Positions 46,904 to 54,176 of a stretch of 64,000 bases of DNA are shown piece by piece. The position numbers and the translations under genes were made by a program. The notes beneath the pieces are model-generated. The model worked only from the letters and a program-made list of their open reading frames with translations, was not told the origin of the DNA and did not search any database. Every line of letters begins with the position of its first letter. Within the stretch, counting starts at the first letter, position 1. The stretch covers positions 96,789-160,788 of the forward strand of contig NZ_PYJN01000010.1 in the NCBI RefSeq assembly GCF_003025035.1, given 5' to 3'. Source of the stretch: Rhizobium sp. SEMIA4064 (GTDB taxonomy: Bacteria; Pseudomonadota; Alphaproteobacteria; Rhizobiales; Rhizobiaceae).

Positions 46904-47530
46904 ATGGATGGAATGGCAGAACAGAGGATTCCTTATTTCAGCCAATGGGAAACCCCCGACATGACTCTGGCGGTGCTGGCGGAAGGGGCGCAGGCGGCAT
47001 TGCTGAGGGACCCGCTTTGGGCAGGCTCGGGAGCGGGGAATGTCGAGGATTACGCCCGCTGGGCCGGCAATCTCTGCGGTATGGCCTGCCTGAAAATGGT
47101 TCTTGCCGCGCGTACGGGCAAAATCGTGCCAACCGTGGATCTCGCATTGGCATGCAAGGAATATGGCGGCTATGTCGAAGAGCCTGATGGTAAGATCAAG
47201 GGCCTGATCTATGCGCCCTTCATTCCATTTGTCAAAGATCGGTTCGGCCTGAACACCAGGGTCGTCACCGGCATTTCTGTCGGAGATATCGGCGATATTC
47301 TCCAGCAATCCGAATTCTTCATCGCGTCCGTCCACCATTCCATCCGCTGGCCGGACACCGAGCCGCCATCGAAGGGCGGACATCTTGTCTTGGTGACGGT
47401 GGCTAACTCAAACACGATCCGTTTCCACAATCCTTCCGGTCACGAGGCTGCAACCCGGGAAAACGTGGAAATGCCGCTGGAAACATTCGACCGGTTTTTC
47501 GCCGGGCGCGGGATCGCCATCGATCGCTGA
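46904..47530 (+). CDS. C39-like cysteine peptidase family protein
   Basis: This protein of about 208 residues resembles papain-like C39 peptidases: the cysteine region AGNLCGMACLKMVLAA and the histidine region SKGGHLVLVTVANS followed by RFHNPSG have the right order and spacing. The N-terminus, RIPYFSQWETP, is also typical. No signal or transporter partner is nearby, so it is not an obvious bacteriocin-processing enzyme. The ATG at 46904 follows CAGGAGCGGGCGATC; the frame is open from 46781. Activity is unproven. Confidence 0.78.
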   Translation: MDGMAEQRIPYFSQWETPDMTLAVLAEGAQAALLRDPLWAGSGAGNVEDYARWAGNLCGMACLKMVLAARTGKIVPTVDLALACKEYGGYVEEPDGKIKGLIYAPFIPFVKDRFGLNTRVVTGISVGDIGDILQQSEFFIASVHHSIRWPDTEPPSKGGHLVLVTVANSNTIRFHNPSGHEAATRENVEMPLETFDRFFAGRGIAIDR

Positions 47531-47567
47531 CGATAGGAAGGTCAACGGCGATCCCGACGGACCGTTC

Positions 47568-48056
47568 TCATGCAAGCGCCTGCAGATAGCGCATGCCGGT
47601 GACCGGACGTGGCTTGAAATCCATTTGTTCGTAGAAGCGGTGCGCCTGGACATTGCCGGTCGCGGCGCTGACGGAGAGATAGCCGCAGCCAGCCTTGCGG
47701 GCGATGTCGCGAGCGCGATCGACGAGATGCTGGCCGATGCCATGGCCGCGATGGCCGTCGCGCACGAAGAGATGATGCAGGTCCATGCCGCGCTGACCTT
47801 CCTGCGCCCGGTAGAGCGGCACGAGGATGGCGTAGCCGATCAGCCCGTTCTGGCCTTCCGCCACCAGCGCCGTGATCCATGGCACCGGACCGAAGAGATC
47901 GCGTTCGAGCTGTTCCGGGGTCGCGGCTGAGGGATCGCCATGATGAGCGGCGAGCAACCGGATCATATCGTTCAATTCCGGCAAATCGCGCGGATGCGCA
48001 TTGCGGATGGTAATGACAGGCGGGCGGAGAAGTGAGATTTCGCTATCGTCCAGCAT
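47568..48056 (-). CDS. GNAT-family N-acetyltransferase
   Basis: This 162-residue protein has the GNAT fold: TIRNAHPRDLPELNDMIRL at the N-terminus, LHHLFVRDGHRGHGIGQHLV with the acetyl-CoA-binding loop (RxxGxG-like), and GCGYLSVSAATGNVQAHRFY at the end. Substrate unknown; the YEQMDFKP segment is common in amino-acid or polyamine acetyltransferases. It is convergent with the C39-like gene. Confidence 0.88.
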   Translation of the reverse strand: MLDDSEISLLRPPVITIRNAHPRDLPELNDMIRLLAAHHGDPSAATPEQLERDLFGPVPWITALVAEGQNGLIGYAILVPLYRAQEGQRGMDLHHLFVRDGHRGHGIGQHLVDRARDIARKAGCGYLSVSAATGNVQAHRFYEQMDFKPRPVTGMRYLQALA

Positions 48057-48361
48057 GAGGTTCTGCGTCCTTTTTTGAATGTGCCGTCAGGACGCTGCCG
48101 ATACAACAAAGCCGCCTGACGGCGGCTTGTTGACAATATGATCTGTCCCGGCCGCCCCTTACAGGTACAGCCAAAAATACGAGCGATTGTGGAGCGCGTG
48201 CGTGATCATGGGCGCATAGATGAGCTGGAATGTCGGATTTGTCAATGGGGTGAGTCGATGCTCTCCCTCCTGCGGAGCATTATCCGACAAGATCACCATG
48301 GGCACACGTCAGCCTATCGCACCCGGGCATCGCCGAGGGCGGGTTTTCTTCTGGCAATAAA
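48057..48361. other. Gene-free stretch with a hairpin at 48104-48132
   Basis: The region between the GNAT gene and the dmeR operator holds no supported gene. A strong stem, AAGCCGCC-TGAC-GGCGGCTT (48109-48128), is extended by CAAC/GTTG with one extra A. It may be a terminator for a lost gene or a leader element of the GNAT transcript. Nothing else is seen. Confidence 0.5.
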
Positions 48362-48385
48362 TATAGTATACCCCCCTATACTATA
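48362..48385. promoter_or_regulatory. Perfect dyad with C6 centre, DmeR operator
   Basis: TATAGTATA and TATACTATA are perfect nine-base arms around six C residues, 12 bases upstream of the dmeR start. RcnR/DmeR-type repressors bind sites with a G/C tract flanked by inverted repeats, so this is very likely the operator for dmeR and dmeF. Confidence 0.85.
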
Positions 48386-48397
48386 AATGAGGCCGTC

Positions 48398-48670
48398 ATG
48401 TCCCATACCATCCAAGAGCAAGCCAAACTTCTTTCCCGCGTCCGCCGCCTCAAAGGGCAGTTGGAAGCGGTGGAGAGGGCGTTGGAGGCTGAGCGGCCTT
48501 GTGGAGAGATTTTGCAGCTCCTGGCATCCATTCGCGGCGCCCTGACGGGGCTGACCGGCGAGATATTGGAAGACCATCTGCAGGAACATGTGCTCCACGC
48601 CGAAAGCGAGTCGGCCCGCCGCCAGGCGGTCGATGAAATATCCGATGTGCTGAAGACCTATCTGCGCTGA
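48398..48670 (+). CDS. dmeR: DmeR, nickel/cobalt-sensing repressor (CsoR/RcnR family)
   Basis: This 90-residue all-helical repressor has the RcnR-type metal-binding set: His3, Cys35, His60 and His64 are all present (SHTIQEQ, ERPCGEI, EDHLQEH). That pattern favours Ni/Co sensing over the Cu set of CsoR. Metal binding should release it from the dyad just upstream. It precedes dmeF by 37 bases on the same strand. The R. leguminosarum DmeR-DmeF pair, which confers Co and Ni resistance, is the closest known system. Confidence 0.92.
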   Translation: MSHTIQEQAKLLSRVRRLKGQLEAVERALEAERPCGEILQLLASIRGALTGLTGEILEDHLQEHVLHAESESARRQAVDEISDVLKTYLR

Positions 48671-48707
48671 TCAGAGGCTTTGGGCAATCCAACAGGAGAC
48701 TGATGTC

Positions 48708-49657
48708 ATGAGTACTTCTTCGGATGCGTTGACGCATAGCCACGTATTCCTGGGCTCCGACCACCGCCGCAACGAACGCCGCATCTGGCTGGTCATTGCG
48801 CTGACGACGGTGATGATGGTGGTCGAAATCGGTGCCGGCACGCTATACGGCTCGATGGCATTGGTTGCCGATGGCTGGCACATGTCGACGCATGCCAGTC
48901 CATGCTGATTTCCGCATTGGCCTATCTCTATGCCCGTCGCCATGCCCACAATGCGCGCTTCACCTTCGGCACCGGCAAGCTCGGCGATCTCGCCGGCTTC
49001 GCCAGCGCCATCGTCCTCGCCATGATCGCGTTGTTGATGGCTTGGGAAAGCCTCGTGCGATTGCAGAATCCGGTGGCGATCAATTTTCGCGAGGCGATCG
49101 CCATTGCCATCGTCGGCCTGCTCGTCAATCTCGTCAGCGCCTGGCTGCTACGCGACGATCACGACCACCATCACGGGCATTCCCACACGCATGGCCATGA
49201 TCATCATCACGACCACGATCATGGCGGCAAGGACAACAATCTCCGCTCTGCCTATGTCCACGTCATCGCCGACGCCATGACCTCGGTTCTGGCCATTGTC
49301 GCCCTCCTGCTCGGCAGCCGCTTCGGCTGGACTTTCCTCGATCCGCTGATGGGCATTGTCGGCGGACTGGTGATCCTGCAATGGTCCTTGAGCCTATTGC
49401 GTTCCTCGGGCGCAGTCCTGCTCGACTTCATCCCGCAGGGTGAAGACCTGCCGGAGGAGATCCGGGAGGTCATCGAAACGGACGCCGACCGCATCACCGA
49501 TCTGCATGTGTGGCAGGTCGGCCCCGGCCATCATGCGGCGATCGTCGCTGTGGTAACGCCGGAGCCGCGCGATCCTGCCTTCTACAAGGCACGGCTGGCC
49601 GCTATCCACGAACTGTCGCACGTCACCGTTGAAGTCAAGGTCAAAAAAGCAGCATAA
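48708..49657 (+). pseudogene. dmeF: DmeF Co/Ni cation-diffusion exporter, broken by a one-base deletion
   Basis: The gene encodes a CDF-family exporter of about 316 residues. The first frame reads HSHVFLGSDHRRNERRIWLV, a membrane segment, and ALVADGWHMSTHAS, then hits a stop. A second frame from 48902 continues MLISALAYLYARRHAHNARF, FTFGTGKLGDLAGFASAIVL, a histidine-rich loop (DDHDHHHGHSHTHGHDHHHD) and later ADAMTSVLAIVALLL. Restoring one base near 48899-48901 gives HASAMLISALAY in frame. The length is 3n+2, consistent with one deletion. AGGAGACTGATGTC precedes the ATG. If real, Co/Ni export from this locus would be lost. Confidence 0.87.
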
Positions 49658-49742
49658 CGTCTGATGGAAGCTCGGCGCGTCAGAGGCTTGCCATATTCCT
49701 CGCTTAGCTCAGAATTCGGCTGATTCCGCTGGAGGCTTCCGT

Positions 49743-50759
49743 ATGCCCACACCGCTTACTCGTCGCCGCCTCTTGGCAGGCTCGGTGCTGCTTTTCCCCG
49801 TTCTGACATTGGGGCCTGAAACCCTGTTTGCGCAGGATGCCAGCGCCAACAAGAGCCCCAACGCGACTGCTCCTGCGCCGTCCGATACCCAGGATAATTC
49901 CACGGCACCCGACGATCAGGACATGGAAGACAACCAAGGTCCCGACAATTCTCAGTTCACCGACGATGCCGACAAGCAGTTGGCGGATCTGGAAAAGAAG
50001 ACGGGCGGTCGCCTCGGTGTTTCCGTGCTGGATACGGAAACCAATATTTCGCTCGGCTATCGCGAAGCGGAGCGGTTTGCCTTGTGCAGCACCTATAAGG
50101 CGCTTGCGGTCGGTTTCGTGCTTGCCCGTGTCGATCAGGGCGTAGAGAAGCTCGACCGCCGCGTCACTTATGGCAAGGATGTTGTCGTTACCTATTCGCC
50201 CGAGACAGAAAAGCATGCCGGCACCGACGGCATGACGATCGCCGAACTCTGCGGTGCGGCAATCATGTTGAGCGACAACACCGCCGGCAATCTGCTGCTC
50301 GACAGTTTCGGCGGTCCAGCGGCGCTGACCGCATGGCTGCGTACGACCGGCGACACGGAAACCCGACTCGACCGCAAGGAGCCTGACGTCAACCAGGCGA
50401 TCAAGGACGACCCGCGCGACACGACGACGCCGGATTCCATGCTGGATACGATCGGACTTCTGACGCTCGGCAATACGCTGTCCGAAACCTCGCGCGATCA
50501 ATTGTCGAATTGGCTGGTCAATAACACCACCGGCAATGCCCGCCTGCGCGCCGGCCTGCCGAAGGAATGGAAGGTTGGCGACAAGACCGGTACCGGTCAG
50601 AACGGCTCCTACGCCGACGTCGCCGTCATCTGGCCCACCGATCGCGGTCCGATCCTCGTCACCACCTATGTCGGCGAGGCAACCGCACCCGCAAAGGACA
50701 TCGAGGCCGTCTTCGCCGAAGTCGGAAAGATCATTGCGGGCATGGTGGGGTTAAAATAG
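49743..50759 (+). CDS. Class A beta-lactamase with Tat signal and acidic linker
   Basis: This 338-residue enzyme starts with a twin-arginine signal, LTRRRLLAGSVLLFPVLTLG. A region of about 60 residues rich in Asp, Asn, Ser and Pro follows (NKSPNATAPAPSDTQDNSTA), which is unusual. The catalytic domain is complete: CSTYK with S116 and K119, SDN at about 177, the E166-equivalent in RKEPDVN (E213), and KTG at about 281. It should hydrolyse penicillins or cephalosporins in the periplasm. No AmpR-type regulator is adjacent. Substrate range cannot be predicted. Confidence 0.93.
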   Translation: MPTPLTRRRLLAGSVLLFPVLTLGPETLFAQDASANKSPNATAPAPSDTQDNSTAPDDQDMEDNQGPDNSQFTDDADKQLADLEKKTGGRLGVSVLDTETNISLGYREAERFALCSTYKALAVGFVLARVDQGVEKLDRRVTYGKDVVVTYSPETEKHAGTDGMTIAELCGAAIMLSDNTAGNLLLDSFGGPAALTAWLRTTGDTETRLDRKEPDVNQAIKDDPRDTTTPDSMLDTIGLLTLGNTLSETSRDQLSNWLVNNTTGNARLRAGLPKEWKVGDKTGTGQNGSYADVAVIWPTDRGPILVTTYVGEATAPAKDIEAVFAEVGKIIAGMVGLK

Positions 50760-50785
50760 TCGCATCTTGAAATGTGATTAATAAA

Positions 50786-50833
50786 ATCAAGGCGATACGA
50801 TCTCGACGTGAATCAGGATCGCATCGCCTTGAT
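50786..50833. terminator. Long hairpin between convergent genes
   Basis: ATCAAGGCGATACGATC (50786-50802) pairs with GATCGCATCGCCTTGAT (50817-50833) with one mismatch. It lies between the beta-lactamase stop and the end of the opposing hypothetical gene. Confidence 0.7.
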
Positions 50834-50849
50834 GTCGTTTCGAGGAAGC

Positions 50850-51380
50850 TCAAGCGATGGATAAGGCTGCAGCGGCACTATCCGTTTCATCGCTGTCGCC
50901 GCCGGACTTATTATCGATGCCGAGTTGCTGCTTCACTTGTTTGGCGATCTCATCGTTGATTGCCTTCTGCTGGTCGGCTGGCAACGCGCGGAGGGACTCC
51001 TCCGTCAAATGGTGCTGTTCCAGATATCGAGCGCGGATCTTTTCCGCAGGCGTCATGTGGGCCCACTTGGAGAACTCGTCCGCAATATCCTGACTGGAAG
51101 AATCGCTCGACGAATCCGAACCGTTGATGCTCGGAGCCGCGCCGTCGCTCTTATCGGCGTCGACATCCGATGTCGACGGGGCTGTCTGACCGGTTTGGTT
51201 GAGCCAGAAGCCGGAGGAGATGGAGGAGGGGACGCCGCTGGATGTGACCGAAGGTGTCTGCGTCTGCTGCTCGTCGCTGTCGTCGGGCAGCATGAACGGC
51301 GTGCTGTCGTCAGAATCCGTATCCTGCTGGCTCTTTATCGGGCTGCTGAAAAGGCTCTGGGTGCTATGATGAACTTTCAT
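50850..51380 (-). CDS. Hypothetical low-complexity protein
   Basis: This protein of about 176 residues is rich in Ser, Asp and Thr (SDSSSDSSSQD, TDSDDSTPFMLPDDSD) and probably mostly disordered up to residue 110. A folded-looking helical tail, WAHMTPAEKIRARYLEQHHL, TEESLRALPADQQKAINDEI, follows. No signal peptide or known domain is recognised. The start at 51380 is placed after GGGAGACATGACG; a start two codons earlier (51386) is also possible. It lies downstream of selO on the same strand. A secreted or surface role is conceivable but unproven. Confidence 0.65.
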   Translation of the reverse strand: MKVHHSTQSLFSSPIKSQQDTDSDDSTPFMLPDDSDEQQTQTPSVTSSGVPSSISSGFWLNQTGQTAPSTSDVDADKSDGAAPSINGSDSSSDSSSQDIADEFSKWAHMTPAEKIRARYLEQHHLTEESLRALPADQQKAINDEIAKQVKQQLGIDNKSGGDSDETDSAAAALSIA

Positions 51381-51453
51381 CGTCATGTCTCCCTGTGGGT
51401 TGGCGCGACGATGACTCGGCAAACGTGTCCGGGGCTTGTGTACTAAGGCTCTC

Positions 51454-52962
51454 TTACGTTCCGCAGAAGGTTTGCAGCACCCGCTCTGCCGGTTGCGGCG
51501 GTTCGGCATAGGGCGCGAAGGCCGGTTGGTCCTCATAGGGCCTTGCAAGCACCGTCAGCAGCGCCTCGAACAGTGAAAAATCCCCGTCCTCGATCGCAGC
51601 TTCGATCGCCTGTTCGATTCGATGGTTGCGTGGAATGAATGCCGGGTTCACGGTCCGCATCGCCCGTGCTCGTTCGTTCGGTGCTTGCGGATCGCGGCTC
51701 AGCCGCTCGCGCCAGCGCGTCAGCCACGGTTGGGTCGATTCCGGGTCCTTGAAGCTGGCGGCAAAAGCCGTTTCGTTGTCCTCGCTCTCGGCAAGCGCTG
51801 CAAGCCGCCGGAACGTCAGGGTGAAATCCGCCTCCTGCTGTTGCATCAGCGCCAGCAGCGCCTGGATCAGGTCGAGATCGCCTTCTTCCTCGGCTGCAAG
51901 GCCGATCTTGGCGCACATCCCAGCAAGCCAAGGGGTTTGGAAGCGCTCGCCATAGGCCTTGAGCACCGCATTTGCCAGATCGACGGCCGCGTCCACCGAC
52001 GGATCGATCAACGACAGCAGCGTTTCACCGAGCCGGGCAATGTTCCATTGGCCGATGCCGGGCTGGTTGGCATAGGCGTAACGGCCCTGCTGATCGATCG
52101 AAGAAAAGACGGTTGCCGGATTATAGCTGTCCATGAAGGCGCAAGGACCATAGTCGATCGTCTCGCCGGAAATGGTCATATTGTCGGTATTCATCACGCC
52201 ATGGATGAAGCCGACATGCAGCCAGCGCGCAATCAACGCAGCCTGCCGTTCGGAAACGGCCTCCAACAGCGCCAGATAGCGATTTTGCCGGTCCTTGATC
52301 TCCGGATAATGCCGGTCGATGACATAGTCGGCGAGGATGCGCACACTGTCGGTATCGCCGCGGGCGGCGAAGAACTGGAAGGTGCCGACGCGGATATGGC
52401 TTGCCGCGACGCGGGTGAAGACCGCACCGGGCAGCACTCTCTCACGATAGACGGGTTCGCCGGTGGCAACCGCCGCCAGTGCCCGTGTCGTCGGAATGCC
52501 GAGCGCATGCATGGCTTCGCTGACGATATATTCGCGCAGAACCGGCCCGATTGCCGCCCGCCCGTCGCCGCGCCGTGAGAAGCGCGTCGGTCCCGCGCCC
52601 TTGAGCTGGATATCGCGGCGCCTGCCGTAACGGTCGATGACTTCACCAAGCAGGATCGCCCGGCCATCCCCGAGCTGCGGCACGAAACCGCCGAACTGGT
52701 GACCGGCATAGGCCATCGCGATCGGCTCGGACCCCGGCAGGAGCCTGTTGCCCGAGAAGATCGCCGCGCCGTCCCGTTCCAGCGCCTCGGCATCGAGCCC
52801 GAGTTCGCCGGCTAGCGCCACGTTGAACTTGATCAACCGCGGTCCTGCGACCGGCGTCGGTGCCTGCTCCGCGAAAAATTGCGGCGGCAGGCGCGCATAG
52901 CTGTTGTCAAACAGGGCCGACGGTGCCTGAAGCACCGAATTGTCATGGGGAGAAGAGCTCAT
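51454..52962 (-). CDS. selO: SelO/YdiU-family protein adenylyltransferase (AMPylase)
   Basis: This 502-residue pseudokinase-fold enzyme transfers AMP to proteins. It has the family segments MAYAGHQFGGFVPQLGDGRA, RDIQLKGAGPTRFSRRGDGR, the long REYIVSEAMHALGIPTTRAL, and the active-site segment HGVMNTDNMTISGETIDYGP. A C-terminal cysteine near the end (QTFCGT) is in the position of the regulatory or selenocysteine site of other SelO proteins. Length is slightly above average. Family function is redox-linked protein AMPylation. Confidence 0.93.
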   Translation of the reverse strand: MSSSPHDNSVLQAPSALFDNSYARLPPQFFAEQAPTPVAGPRLIKFNVALAGELGLDAEALERDGAAIFSGNRLLPGSEPIAMAYAGHQFGGFVPQLGDGRAILLGEVIDRYGRRRDIQLKGAGPTRFSRRGDGRAAIGPVLREYIVSEAMHALGIPTTRALAAVATGEPVYRERVLPGAVFTRVAASHIRVGTFQFFAARGDTDSVRILADYVIDRHYPEIKDRQNRYLALLEAVSERQAALIARWLHVGFIHGVMNTDNMTISGETIDYGPCAFMDSYNPATVFSSIDQQGRYAYANQPGIGQWNIARLGETLLSLIDPSVDAAVDLANAVLKAYGERFQTPWLAGMCAKIGLAAEEEGDLDLIQALLALMQQQEADFTLTFRRLAALAESEDNETAFAASFKDPESTQPWLTRWRERLSRDPQAPNERARAMRTVNPAFIPRNHRIEQAIEAAIEDGDFSLFEALLTVLARPYEDQPAFAPYAEPPQPAERVLQTFCGT

Positions 52963-53010
52963 GCACCTAAGGTAGGGCTGGTGGGGAGGCGGCGCAAGGC
53001 GCTTGCTTGA

Positions 53011-53038
53011 AGTAGGAAATGATCCTACTTTATCCTAC
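53011..53038. promoter_or_regulatory. Dyad at the ParDE promoter
   Basis: AGTAGGA (53011-53017) and TCCTACT (53023-53029) are inverted repeats five bases apart; a third half-site, TCCTAC, lies at 53033-53038. It is 20 to 47 bases upstream of parD and probably binds the antitoxin dimer. Confidence 0.65.
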
Positions 53039-53057
53039 CGAGCACGAGGAGTTCGCC

Positions 53058-53318
53058 ATGAACGAGAAACTGAGCATCTCGCTCCCCAGTGAAATGGTCG
53101 CCGCCATCAAGAGCCGCGTCGATGCCGGAGCTTACGCCTCGACCAGCGAGGTGCTGCGTGCTGCTGTCCGCGTGTGGTTGCGGGAGGAAGAGGAATACCA
53201 GGAACGGATCGCGGCGATCCGGCAGAAGGTCAAGGCATCTCTGGATGATCCGAGGCCCGATCTGAGTTTGCAAGATATAGACGATTGGATCGAGTCACTG
53301 GCTGCGGAACAGCAGTAA
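53058..53318 (+). CDS. ParD-like antitoxin (ribbon-helix-helix)
   Basis: This 86-residue protein has a ribbon-helix-helix DNA-binding start (KLSISLPSEMVAAIKSRVDA) followed by a helix-rich acidic tail (LREEEEYQERIAAIRQKVKA) that should bind the toxin. The ATG at 53058 follows GAGGAGTTCGCC. It is five bases ahead of the ParE toxin gene, and an operator-like dyad lies upstream. This is the usual type II ParDE organisation. Confidence 0.9.
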   Translation: MNEKLSISLPSEMVAAIKSRVDAGAYASTSEVLRAAVRVWLREEEEYQERIAAIRQKVKASLDDPRPDLSLQDIDDWIESLAAEQQ

Positions 53319-53322
53319 ACGC

Positions 53323-53634
53323 ATGAAGCGATATTCTGTCGTATTTCGTGAAACGGCTAAAGCTGATCTCCGGTCGATATATGAATACGTATTGGACCAA
53401 AGCAAAAACAAGCAGATAGCGCTCGCTTATATCAAGCGTATCCGGGACAAATGTGGAAAAATCGGTGATGTACCACTTGGCGGCGTTGCTCGCTCGGATC
53501 TAGGCGCGAGTCTGCGAATGGTCGTCTTTGAGCGCAGTATCGTTATTCTTTATTTGGTTGAAGGCGAGCGGGTGAGGATCACCAATATCTTTTCCGGTAG
53601 CCGGGACTACGAAACGCTTTTGTCGGATCGTTAA
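53323..53634 (+). CDS. RelE/ParE-family toxin
   Basis: This 103-residue protein shows YSVVFRETAKADLRSIYEYV at the N-terminus and LRMVVFERSIVILYLVEGER near the end, the ParE/RelE fold pattern with a C-terminal arginine-rich active region. ParE poisons gyrase whereas RelE cleaves mRNA; the pairing with a ParD-type antitoxin favours ParE. Its stop overlaps the opposing DUF1697 gene by four bases. Confidence 0.9.
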   Translation: MKRYSVVFRETAKADLRSIYEYVLDQSKNKQIALAYIKRIRDKCGKIGDVPLGGVARSDLGASLRMVVFERSIVILYLVEGERVRITNIFSGSRDYETLLSDR

Positions 53635-54152
53635 CCCGCCTCCATCTCCCGCGCCATCTCCGCCAATTTCCTCACCGTATTGAGATTCCGGGACGTCCCC
53701 GCCTTCAGTGCTGGCAGCCTCAGTTTCGAGCGACCGGAGCCATCGGGATAATGGACGTAGATTTCTCTACCCGCGACATGCACCTCTTCTCCGCCGGGTG
53801 CTACCAGCTTTTCCAGGGCATCGGCCGGTGCAGGTTCTGGGAGGAAGTTGACGAGCAGATAGTTCGGTTTGGCATGCGGGAAGGGCGAGCCATCCGCGAT
53901 GGCCTGTAGCTCCTGACGGCTGCGCAGGAGCACGCCCGGCGATGTACCCATTTTCCGCGCCAGCGCCGCTTCCAGATCCTTCTGCACGGCCGCCTCGTCT
54001 CTGTCCGAGCGGAAGAGCACATTGCCGCTTTGGATATAGGTCTTCACGTCGGTAAAGCCGATCTCCTCGCAGACGGCTTTCAGCTCCGCCATCGGCAGTG
54101 CGCCGGTGCCGCCGACATTGACGGCACGCAGCAGGGCAACATAGACCGGCAT
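53631..54152 (-). CDS. DUF1697 family protein
   Basis: This 173-residue protein begins MPVYVALLRAVNVGGTGALP, the unmistakable DUF1697 start, and has FTDVKTYIQSGNVLFRSDRD and a C-terminal SRNLNTVRKLAEMA. The function is not established. It is downstream of nothing on its strand except ptrB's neighbour region and is probably an independent gene. Confidence 0.9.
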   Translation of the reverse strand: MPVYVALLRAVNVGGTGALPMAELKAVCEEIGFTDVKTYIQSGNVLFRSDRDEAAVQKDLEAALARKMGTSPGVLLRSRQELQAIADGSPFPHAKPNYLLVNFLPEPAPADALEKLVAPGGEEVHVAGREIYVHYPDGSGRSKLRLPALKAGTSRNLNTVRKLAEMAREMEAG

Positions 54153-54176
54153 CGGCTCCTCCTCCCGCGGTTTTTG

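Noticed and set aside
46904..47530. C39-like protein as a bacteriocin-processing peptidase
   Set aside because: There is no ABC transporter fusion or adjacent leader-peptide gene.
48138..48386. Open frame of 82 codons upstream of dmeR
   Set aside because: It runs through the dmeR operator, has no convincing ribosome site and matches no family I recognise.
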